A stretch of 14,988 bases of DNA, from the NCBI GenBank assembly GCA_005223375.1, contig RXOD01005272.1:1-14988 (forward strand), read 5' to 3'. Within the stretch, counting starts at the first letter, position 1, and the number at the start of each line of letters is the position of its first letter. Of this stretch, positions 1 through 6,032 are shown one piece after another. The position numbers were made by a program, and so were the translations under genes. The stretch is from Amoebophrya sp. AT5.2 (lineage: Eukaryota > Sar > Dinophyceae > Syndiniales > Amoebophryaceae). A model generated the notes under the pieces. The model did no database searches and was not told the origin of the DNA. It was given only the letters and a program-made list of their open reading frames with translations.

Positions 1-51
1 TAACCGCTACGCGGCCCATATTATTGAAATGCTATGGGTTTGGGTAAGTAC

Positions 52-253
52 CTCCGAGCTTTTTCTGGGTCTCCTCGAGCCATCGGAGGCACTCCTGGTT
101 GGCGAGTCCGTGGAGCGGACCGGCGAGTCCGCAGTTTCCGGCGGCCCAAGCCATGAAGGGGTCCGACAGGGCGGATCCTACAACGTGTGTCGTGTGGCTG
201 CTCACGTTACCCCCCTCGTGGTCCGCGTGAAGCATCAAGTACAAACGGGTCAC
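52..253 (-). CDS. CS: Citrate synthase, mitochondrial, exon 3 (gene continues beyond the left edge)
   Basis: This exon starts after acceptor CAG (256-254) and encodes 67 codons plus one base: [18 protein letters not shown] and onward to [23 protein letters not shown] and ETQKKLGG. It holds two active-site signatures. The [11 protein letters not shown] histidine contributes to oxaloacetate binding. The His in [10 protein letters not shown] corresponds to the catalytic histidine known as His274 in the pig enzyme. The later catalytic residues (pig His320 and Asp375 equivalents) would be encoded left of position 1. The exon ends in phase 1 at GGAG before donor GTACTT (51 downward), the third GTAC donor in this gene. 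Bases 1-51 are the start of intron 3. Confidence 0.9.
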
Positions 254-550
254 CTGATGCGGATTCGTTCTCGATCTTGTGGTCCTGGTCATTGCCACGA
301 TCTGGATCTTGTCTACTGTTTATACGTTTCAAATGCCTCGTCAGCCTCATCAAAGTCAAATTGAAACGAAACTTGGACTCAATTCGCAATGAATCGGTCG
401 CGTCGGAGCATCGCGGCTGCAATCGCATTCGCAGCTCGATGTCTTTAGAAATATGTAAAGTCATACTGCAGGAATCGCAATGATCGGAGCATCGATTTTA
501 CAAGATCATCTCCATTCGTTTTGAAAACGTTTCATCGATCGAAGCCGTAC
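254..550 (-). other. CS: Citrate synthase intron 2
   Basis: This 297-nt GT-AG intron has donor GTACGG and acceptor CATCAG, both defined by the flanking conserved citrate synthase sequence. Its last 13 bases on the minus strand are GAATCCGCATCAG. The 12-mer GAATCCGCATCA within them also occurs as a hairpin arm of the tandem repeat in intron 1 (plus strand 962-973). No gene or other repeat is visible inside it. Confidence 0.88.
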
Positions 551-850
551 CTCTCTGAAGGGTTCTTCTTGGCCTTTGTTTGCGCAGTTGAGCATGTTTG
601 CGTAGTTGCCCGCCCAGTCGAGGGAGGGGTCCCAGGCCGCGACCTTGCCGTCGTGGAACACCCGGCGGTAGATGTGCGCCGCGACCGTGGGGATCTGCGC
701 CACAAGGGAAATCGCGTCATCCAGTACGAACATCCAGTAGTCCTTTTTGTTTAGGGTCCCACTCGAGTACGCCTTGTGGAACTGCGAACCGGACTGGAGG
801 GCGAGCAAACAAATCGACAGCTGCGTCATCGGGTGGGTCGTGGTGGGGAC
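551..850 (-). CDS. CS: Citrate synthase, mitochondrial, exon 2
   Basis: This exon is exactly 300 nt (100 codons, phase 0 at both ends). It starts after an acceptor CAG at 853-851 and ends before donor GTACGG at 550. The product begins VPTTTHPMTQL and continues LDS from exon 1 into the conserved THPM(T/S)QL segment. It then passes through AYSSGTLNKKDYW, IPTVAAHIYRRV and LDWAGNYANML to PFRE. Order and spacing match eukaryotic mitochondrial citrate synthases without gaps. The CAG|GTCCCC and GAG|GTACGG junctions were chosen because they restore family sequence on both sides and lie in frame. Confidence 0.93.
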
Positions 851-1471
851 CTGTTTGCAACAGTTTTTGTCTTGCCGAGTGCTGGACTGGCGAAACGAAA
901 AAAATAAAAATTAAAAATTTACAAGTTAATTTTTTTAAAGCACTTCTGCATGAACACAAAAGAATCCGCATCACCATCACGACTTAAACGCACCTAGAAG
1001 CCAAGTAGTGATGCGGATTTTTAAGCGTTGTGTCACATGCTTTGAATCCGTATCATCACGACCTAACCGCACCTAGAAGCCGAGCAGTGATACGGATTGT
1101 GAAGCGTTGCATCACATGCCTTCAATCCGTATCACCACGACCTAAACCCATCCAGAAGCCGAGCAATGATACGGATTTTAAAGCGTTGCATCACATGCTT
1201 TGAATTCGTATCATCACGACCTAAACCCGCCTAGAAACTGACTGGTGATACGGATTTTAAGGCGTTGCGTCACATGCTCTGAATCCGTATCATCACGACC
1301 TAAACGCACCCAGAAACCGAGCAGTGATACGGATTGTAAAGCGTTGCGTCACATGCTTTGAATTCGTATTATCACGACCTAGACCCACACGAATCTGTCC
1401 TCGTAAATGTAAGTCAATGAATCGATGTTTCTTTCTATTCTAAGAAAGTAAGTGTAAATCCATCAAAGTAC
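851..1471 (-). other. CS: Citrate synthase intron 1, mostly tandem repeat
   Basis: This 621-nt GT-AG intron runs from donor GTACTTTGATG at 1471 to acceptor AACAG at 851. About 70% of it is a 79-bp tandem repeat (listed separately). Between the repeat and the acceptor is a T-rich stretch on the minus strand (about 885-935), as expected near a 3' splice site. The boundaries are supported by in-frame joining of exon 1 (TLDS) to exon 2 (VPTTTHPMTQL). Confidence 0.9.
962..1389. repeat. 79-bp tandem repeat, about 5.4 copies, each able to form a hairpin
   Basis: Units start at 962, 1044, 1123, 1202, 1281 and 1360. The spacing is 82 for the first (which carries a 3-nt insertion) and 79 for the next four; the last copy is partial. 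Each unit contains AATCCGTATCA, then about 33 nt later its reverse complement TGATACGGATT, so each can fold into a stem of 11-12 bp. Between stems lie the conserved phrases AAGCGTTG(C/T)(A/G)TCACATGC and ACGACCTAAAC. In the first unit (963-974 with 1008-1019) both arms carry the compensating change that turns TAC/GTA into CGC/GCG context, and the stem stays perfect. The array lies wholly inside citrate synthase intron 1. Confidence 0.92.
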
Positions 1472-2053
1472 CGAGTCCAGCGTTTTGAGCACGTGTGCCG
1501 GGATTGCCGCCCGTTTGCTGAGTTCCTCGTTCAGCGCTTTCACTTCCGCGTCCGTCGGCACCTCCCCTGTCAAAAGCAGCCACCACGCCGCTTCGGGCAG
1601 GCCAGACTTCCCGGCGGCGTTCGCCTTTGGCAGCAGCGAGTTCGCCTCCTTCAAACTGTAGCCGCGGTACGTGATCCCCTTCTCCGGGTGCAGGTCGGAG
1701 GTTTCGGTGACCATGCCGGGCATGCCGCGCATGCCGCCGAAGATCTGCGACGGCGTTACGGAGGCGACCGTCTTTTCGGACTTCTTGATCGTCGCGAGGT
1801 CGTCCTTCTTCTTCTCGGCGAGCGCGAGGATCTTCTTCTGGAGGGTCTGCACCACGGGGGAGGAATTCAGTGTCGCGTACTGCTTCTTCTGGGCGGCAGC
1901 AGCGAGGTTCGGGCGGAGGTGGAGGCCGGCAGAGACGCCGACTCGCGCGGAAGGCGCCCGGGCCGCCGGCGCCGCGGCTGAGGTGGACGACGAGGAAGAC
2001 AAGGTCATCGTGCGCGACATGGTAGGGCCCACCAGTCGCGAAAAAACGGTCAT
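1472..2053 (-). CDS. CS: Citrate synthase, mitochondrial, exon 1 (N-terminal part)
   Basis: Citrate synthase condenses acetyl-CoA with oxaloacetate in the mitochondrial TCA cycle. This exon encodes 194 residues. Residues 1 to about 56 are rich in Ser, Ala and Arg with no acidic residue, as in a mitochondrial targeting peptide. The enzyme follows, with the eukaryotic motif GGMRGM at 106-111, GITYRGYS at 126-133 and WWLLLTGEVPT at 157-167. It ends in RAAIPAHVLKTLDS, which corresponds to the helix just before the family's HPM(T/S)QL motif. The ATG at 2053 directly follows an in-frame TAG, so it is the first possible start unless an upstream exon exists; a second ATG at codon 12 could also serve. 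The TCTAG just before the ATG could be a splice acceptor. The exon ends in phase 0 at TCG, followed by donor GTACTT at 1471. Family assignment is firm; the exact start is not. Confidence 0.93.
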
Positions 2054-2730
2054 CTAGAGCAGCAAACCGACCGAGAGAACGACAAATACAAATCGATGGC
2101 GAGCTCGGTCTCTATTTCATCTACGTGCTTCTCCGGACGGTCGGTTGCAAAAAAAAAAACGCGTCCGATGTAGAAACCTCTAGAGCTATGGGCTAGGACT
2201 GCTCGTGGGGCCCCCACCTGTATTCACCGATGTGCTGCACGAAAAAGAAAAAAAACTCCGCCTTCGCTGAAGAAAAATGGTCGACACTTGCGTATCGACG
2301 CTGCTCTCTTGCAAGACACTTCCAGTTTCATTTATGACGAGAAGTCGTTGCTGATTTATTATTGCTGCGCCAGCAACACCTTCATTACCGACGGACTGGC
2401 GGCAAGGGCATCAACCGAGAGCTATAACTGAAGATTGATGAAAAGCAGAAGCAGTCTCTCCACCTCTCGTCTCACTCTCACTTCATGTCGGGGCAGAAAG
2501 TTTTTTCGTGATATAATTAACGCCGCTTCGCCGAAGTGTATTCGTTCACGTTCGCGTTCTGTCTCCGTGACTTTATTCATTGCTTCCGTACTTCCTTTGA
2601 TGCGGTCCTTCGGTTCATAGCTTCAAGGCTTTCAAAAAACGGCTCTCGGAGCGCGAAGATCGGTGGTTTTTCATGAGAAGTATTTTTTTCGATTTCGTAT
2701 CATTGCTAACATTGTTCGCTTCATCGAATC
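2054..2730. other. Intergenic region between the myosin-like gene 3' end and citrate synthase
   Basis: About 680 nt with no convincing coding sequence. Read on the minus strand, it should contain the 3' UTR and polyadenylation site of the giant gene, then the promoter and 5' UTR of citrate synthase. It contains A-rich runs (about 2149-2159 and 2242-2257) and a 9-bp inverted repeat, AACCGACCG at 2065-2073 and CGGTCGGTT at 2138-2146, just upstream of the citrate synthase ATG. A short plus-strand frame (2435-2620) resembles no known protein. No TATA box or other promoter motif can be assigned with confidence. Confidence 0.6.
2572..2577 (-). promoter_or_regulatory. Possible AATAAA polyadenylation signal for the giant gene
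   Basis: Minus-strand AATAAA lies about 150 nt downstream of the TGA stop at 2733-2731. Its position suits a poly(A) signal, but the hexamer is common by chance in T/A-rich intergenic DNA and many protists do not use it. Confidence 0.25.
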
Positions 2731-5094
2731 TCAGCGTCGGTGGAATTGGCTGCCCAACGTGTAGACCGAGTTTTGCCCGTCGTCCAGACTGTCATCATCC
2801 GAGCGCTCCGAGTCGCTCACCATTGTGAGCCCGTCCGAGTACAAACTAGAACGCACCCGGTTTCTCGTCGTAGTCGCCACCCGTCCTCCGACGTGCCCAG
2901 TAGTTCCTGCGTGATGTGGACGATCGTGATGGTGAGGGCCGCTAGGACCTCCTCCACGCACAGACCCCGCAGATCCGCTTCCACCGGCGGTAGAAGACGG
3001 CTCGGATATTAGTCCTCTGAAGGGAGTGATTCCACCATCCGAGGATTGCGAGGACCCCTTCGAGAGCGTTGGGGCGATGGGCGTGACTGGTTCTGTTTCA
3101 CTAGTTTTTCCTTTGTTCCGCCAACGAGAGGACCGCGGGCCGCGGTGCGGCAACCCGGCGAGAGTTGTAGAAGAACCCTCATCGGCCCCACCCGTTGGTG
3201 CACCATCTGGATCTGCAAGAGCGTGATGTTGTGTACTAAACCCTACTCGGAAGGACGATCGCCGGGCGGGCAGCTGCGTCTGTTCTCGTTCTTTATTGCC
3301 GCCGGGAAGATCTAGATCAAGATGTTGATTTTTCTCTCCTCGTAGGTCTACTGTCTTCGGCGCGGCCGCTGGTTCGTCCTCTGGAATCGTGAAGCTGGGT
3401 CCAAACAGATCCCCGAACAATCCGCCTCCACTTGTGGGGGCTCCTGCTGCACCATCTCCCTCAGTGCCTTTGTCTGCTTGTTGTAGTTCTTCGGCCGCTT
3501 TCGCGTTCCGTAAATTCGCCCTCGCTTCTCTCTGCTTGTCCCGGCGCTTTTTCCTCTGCAGCAGACGGCTGTTCTCCAGGTCGTAACTTTTCAGGAACAC
3601 CGACTGCCGTCGCGAATACCGCGCGCGCTCCAGGCGCGACTGGTCTATCGAGGAAGTAGACCCACTCGAGAAGAAAGAGAAAAACCCACCATCGTCCTCG
3701 CCCTGCTCGTTGAACTGGTCGAGGTCCTGATGTTGGATTGCCGCGACGTCGTCCTCATCACCCTCGTCGCCCTCCAGAATAGTCTGCAACCCCGCGCCTT
3801 TGCCCACCTCCTGATGAGGCCCAGACCGAGTTCGCCCAAAGGGATCCACTCTCCCGAGCCCGACCAGCGTGCGCGCATCGTCATCGTCATCTTCGTCCTC
3901 AACTCTATTTTCGAGAACGCTACGACGTGTCCTCTCAGACTCGGGCGTTGGGTCACCTCCAGGGGAAGTAGTTAAATCGTTGAATTTCGCTCGGATGCGG
4001 TCCTCGGAGACCACCGCGGCTCTGTGATCTTCGCCCTTCCCCACTCGCCACTGGTCTGTCAGCAGCATGTTTTCGTTTGCTTTCTTCCGTGCCAGTGCCC
4101 GTCGCGCCTTTTCCTCGTAAAACTTGCGCTCCGCGGCTTGTTTTTCGGCGAAGACGGCCCGCGTCGTCTTGTGCCGAAAGATGTTCTCGAGCGGTTGCCA
4201 CCCGAGCGAAACCAGCACCGCGTCGTCGATGTAGTGGTCATCGGAGGGCGTGGAAAGGTCCACCTCCTCAAAAACCAGGCTCTGCTCCAGCACAAGTTTA
4301 TTTGATGTGCCCGTGCCATTGCCATTGCCATCGCCTCGCCGCATCTCGCTCTGCAGCAACTCTTGATGCAGCCGGCGGTCTGGGCCGCCTGTGGTTCCAC
4401 GTCCCGCCTGAGCAAGAAAAGAAGCAGTCTGAGTCTGCCGACCATCTTCTTCCCCCAGCAAGTGGGTTTCGCCTGTTGTGAAATCCCCCGACGCGACCAG
4501 GTTGTTTTTTGGGGAGCGAACGAATTTCCCCTCGTCCGCCAAACGGTCGCGCCGCGCAGAAGAAGACAACTTTGATGACGTCGCCATCTCTTCCCGCAAT
4601 TTTGCCCTTCTCTCCCAGTCGAGCCACACTTTAAAGCGAAGCTCCGCCTTCGCGTCATCAGAAATTTGCAGCAGAAACTGCGCCTGCAGCTTGCGCAAAC
4701 AACGGACCGCATCAACCCGCATCTCGTCGAAGTGGATCAGGCGACGGAAAAAAGCCACCACAAATGGAGAAAGCTGCTTCGACGGGACGAAGCGGTACGC
4801 GCGAGTGAAATGCTTGTACCAGTGCTTGCTCGCGGCAGTCTGCGCGACAGCCTCGCTCACAGAACTTGCACTCCTAAGAAGATCCGCCGTCGGTAGTTCT
4901 TGGGTCTGCAACGCGTCGTTGGAGGTTGGGCTCTGGTTTAACGGGGATTTTCCAGTTGCATTTGCTTGAGTGCTTATTTGACTGGCGCTAGGAGGTGTCG
5001 CCCCATTTTCCGCCTGGCTGCCGTCCACCATGGCGTCCACTTTTTTCTTCAGGTCGAGGGTTTGCTGCAGCAATCGCAAGTGTGCCACGCTCGC
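2731..5094 (-). CDS. Last exon of giant myosin-like protein: C-terminal half of MyTH4, coiled coil and disordered tail
   Basis: The exon encodes about 787 residues ending at TGA 2733-2731. About 100 residues in comes FVPSKQLSPFV and FFRRL (nt ~4791-4740), then DAVRCLRKL (to ~4690). This matches the C-terminal end of a MyTH4 domain (the F-x-PS-x-x-L-x-P-Y/F segment and the next helices), exactly the part missing from the upstream exon. Next come a charged helix (KVWLDWERRAKLREEM), a possible coiled coil near nt 4155-4063 (AERKFYEEKARRALARKKAN), an acidic stretch (DEDDDDD, ~3900) and a second basic helix (LLQRKKRRDKQREAR, ~3570-3515). The tail is Gly/Ser/His-rich and disordered. No FERM domain follows. 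The frame is open upstream to 5307, with an ATG at 5262. The hydrophobic segment in that extension is encoded by a pyrimidine tract and reads better as an intron 3' end. Acceptors at 5095, 5103 or 5090 are possible. Confidence 0.78.
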   Translation of the reverse strand, partial: ASVAHLRLLQQTLDLKKKVDAMVDGSQAENGATPPSASQISTQANATGKSPLNQSPTSNDALQTQELPTADLLRSASSVSEAVAQTAASKHWYKHFTRAYRFVPSKQLSPFVVAFFRRLIHFDEMRVDAVRCLRKLQAQFLLQISDDAKAELRFKVWLDWERRAKLREEMATSSKLSSSARRDRLADEGKFVRSPKNNLVASGDFTTGETHLLGEEDGRQTQTASFLAQAGRGTTGGPDRRLHQELLQSEMRRGDGNGNGTGTSNKLVLEQSLVFEEVDLSTPSDDHYIDDAVLVSLGWQPLENIFRHKTTRAVFAEKQAAERKFYEEKARRALARKKANENMLLTDQWRVGKGEDHRAAVVSEDRIRAKFNDLTTSPGGDPTPESERTRRSVLENRVEDEDDDDDARTLVGLGRVDPFGRTRSGPHQEVGKGAGLQTILEGDEGDEDDVAAIQHQDLDQFNEQGEDDGGFFSFFSSGSTSSIDQSRLERARYSRRQSVFLKSYDLENSRLLQRKKRRDKQREARANLRNAKAAEELQQADKGTEGDGAAGAPTSGGGLFGDLFGPSFTIPEDEPAAAPKTVDLRGEKNQHLDLDLPGGNKEREQTQLPARRSSFRVGFSTQHHALADPDGAPTGGADEGSSTTLAGLPHRGPRSSRWRNKGKTSETEPVTPIAPTLSKGSSQSSDGGITPFRGLISEPSSTAGGSGSAGSVRGGGPSGPHHHDRPHHAGTTGHVGGRVATTTRNRVRSSLYSDGLTMVSDSERSDDDSLDDGQNSVYTLGSQFHRR

Positions 5095-5405
5095 CTGCGA
5101 TACTTGGCAGGGAAACAGAGCGGAAATGAATAAAGTTACAAAAAAGGAAACGAAAAACCAACGAGCGAGAAAATTGGCTCCCCAGGTACCGCAGTGGGAA
5201 GCACTAAAGCCCGAGAGCCCAGCAGGACAAAACGCGTGGGAGCGTGCCTTCGGCTCGCGCATTTCCCCTATGACTAGCGACGGATCGGCTCGCTTCGATA
5301 CGCGCAACGCAAACTACATCGTGGCCCCGCCCCCGCCTGGAGGCGGCGCCGCTAGTCTGCGCGCGCGTTGGCATGAGGCCACGAGAGAAGCGCCAAAAGA
5401 TGTAC

Positions 5406-5421
5406 GCTGCACATGTGCAGC
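5406..5421. repeat. 16-bp perfect palindrome
   Basis: GCTGCACATGTGCAGC is fully self-complementary, with no loop. It lies in the proposed intron. It could be chance or a cruciform or protein-binding site; nothing nearby decides. Confidence 0.7.
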
Positions 5422-5488
5422 CATGTCATTCGGAAGCTTTTTCTGGAGCTAGATCTTCCCCAAAAGTGGACCCGAAAAAGCGGCCCAA

Positions 5489-5650
5489 AAATTTACATCG
5501 TTTAAATTTACATCGCTGTCAACGCATTGAAGTTGACAGAACCAGACGCCAGCTCCCCGCACTACATTCCAGCTTTTTACACTGTTGCAAATTTTATCGC
5601 ATGTAAAATTTACAGCAGTGTAAATGGACCTTTCGTTTGTAAAATTTACA
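5489..5650. repeat. Cluster of AATTTACA direct and inverted repeats
   Basis: AAATTTACATCG occurs twice, 15 bp apart (5489-5500 and 5504-5515). CTGTCAAC (5516-5523) and GTTGACAG (5532-5539) form an 8-bp stem with an 8-nt loop. The palindrome TGTAAAATTTACA occurs twice, 36 bp apart (5602-5614 and 5638-5650), each copy followed by a related tail (GCAGTGTAAAT and ACAATGCAAAT). The cluster is AT-rich within otherwise GC-rich sequence and looks like a degenerate repeat array inside the proposed intron. Confidence 0.75.
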
Positions 5651-5743
5651 ACAATGCAAATTGTTTTTTCGTGCCTCGTTGATGACCTCGAGCGGCTGTC
5701 GGAAGAAGCTTAATCAAGCTGATCGAGGTAGGCCCACCCCACA

Positions 5744-5766
5744 CGCGAAAAACCCCTTTTTTCGCG
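5744..5766. repeat. Short hairpin, 9-bp stem
   Basis: CGCGAAAAA (5744-5752) pairs with TTTTTCGCG (5758-5766) across a 5-nt loop CCCCT. It belongs to a series of short A/T-tract plus GCG hairpins between 5740 and 5915 in the proposed intron. Confidence 0.7.
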
Positions 5767-5853
5767 TTTTCAGACTGGCAAGCCAGCAAAAAAAAGCTTT
5801 TCTGTCCCCGCACAACATCCCCGCTCAACTCCCAACGGCAGCGCGTCTTGTTG

Positions 5854-5913
5854 GCAAAAATAGCCTTTTTTGGCGCGTTCATTGGCGGAACACGCGGAAA
5901 AAGGCATTTTTGC
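5854..5913. repeat. Imperfect inverted repeat in the proposed intron
   Basis: GCAAAAATAGCCTTTTT (5854-5870) is complementary to AAAAAGGCATTTTTGC (5898-5913) apart from a single-base bulge. It forms a stem of about 16 bp, with CGCG flanking the inner ends of both arms. Confidence 0.65.
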
Positions 5914-6032
5914 AGACGGCCAAAGGAATTGCACCAGGCTGGCCCCTGATTGCTTTCCGCCCTTTTTCGTTTGTCTTTCGTTTCTCTTTTGTCGCTCTTG
6001 TTGAGTTCCGAATGTTTCAGTGCCAACGATAC

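Larger units (their letters stand above)
5095..6032 (-). other. Proposed intron of the giant gene, rich in palindromes
   Basis: The 5' exon frame loses family resemblance after the MyTH4 helix and stops at 5646. The 3' exon resumes with the missing MyTH4 half, so an intron must lie between them if this is one gene. Its 3' end on the minus strand has a long pyrimidine tract (about 5160-5106) followed by AG at 5103 (CCAAG) or 5095 (CGCAG). In-frame donor and acceptor pairs are GTATCG at 6032 with 5095 (phase 0, used here), GTAACT at 6058 with 5103 (phase 1), and GTACCA at 6123 with 5090 (phase 2). The last has the GTAC start seen in the citrate synthase introns. The interior carries several palindromes, listed separately, and no credible gene. 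Confidence 0.6.

Noticed and set aside
962..1389. CRISPR-like array
   Set aside because: The repeats are contiguous with no unique spacers, lie inside a spliced intron of a eukaryotic gene, and have no cas genes nearby.
2731..4680. FERM domain following MyTH4
   Set aside because: The region after the MyTH4 end is charged coiled coil, acidic low complexity and Gly/Ser/His-rich tail, with no FERM-like globular pattern.
4059..4715. 218-codon minus-strand frame inside the last exon
   Set aside because: It is a shifted-frame shadow of the in-frame MyTH4/coiled-coil exon, with Arg/Cys/Trp-rich composition typical of a wrong frame.
2731..5307. Separate secreted or membrane-anchored protein starting at 5307 or 5262
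   Set aside because: Position 5307 is TTG, not ATG. The hydrophobic segment coincides with a pyrimidine tract plus AG, and the frame contains the missing half of the upstream MyTH4. Kept only as an alternative model.
5326..5346. GC-box-like promoter (GGGGCGGGGCC on the minus strand) for a gene starting at 5262
   Set aside because: It falls in the proposed intron, and the GC-rich CCGCCTGGAGGCGG palindrome beside it is explained by local composition. There is no other promoter evidence.
5646..6032. C-terminal ~129 residues of the long frame after MyTH4 helix NLWFLLQKLL
   Set aside because: The stretch after about residue 2567 is Lys/Phe-rich, is encoded by A/T tracts and hairpins, and has no resemblance to MyTH4 continuation. 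It reads as intron read-through up to a chance stop.
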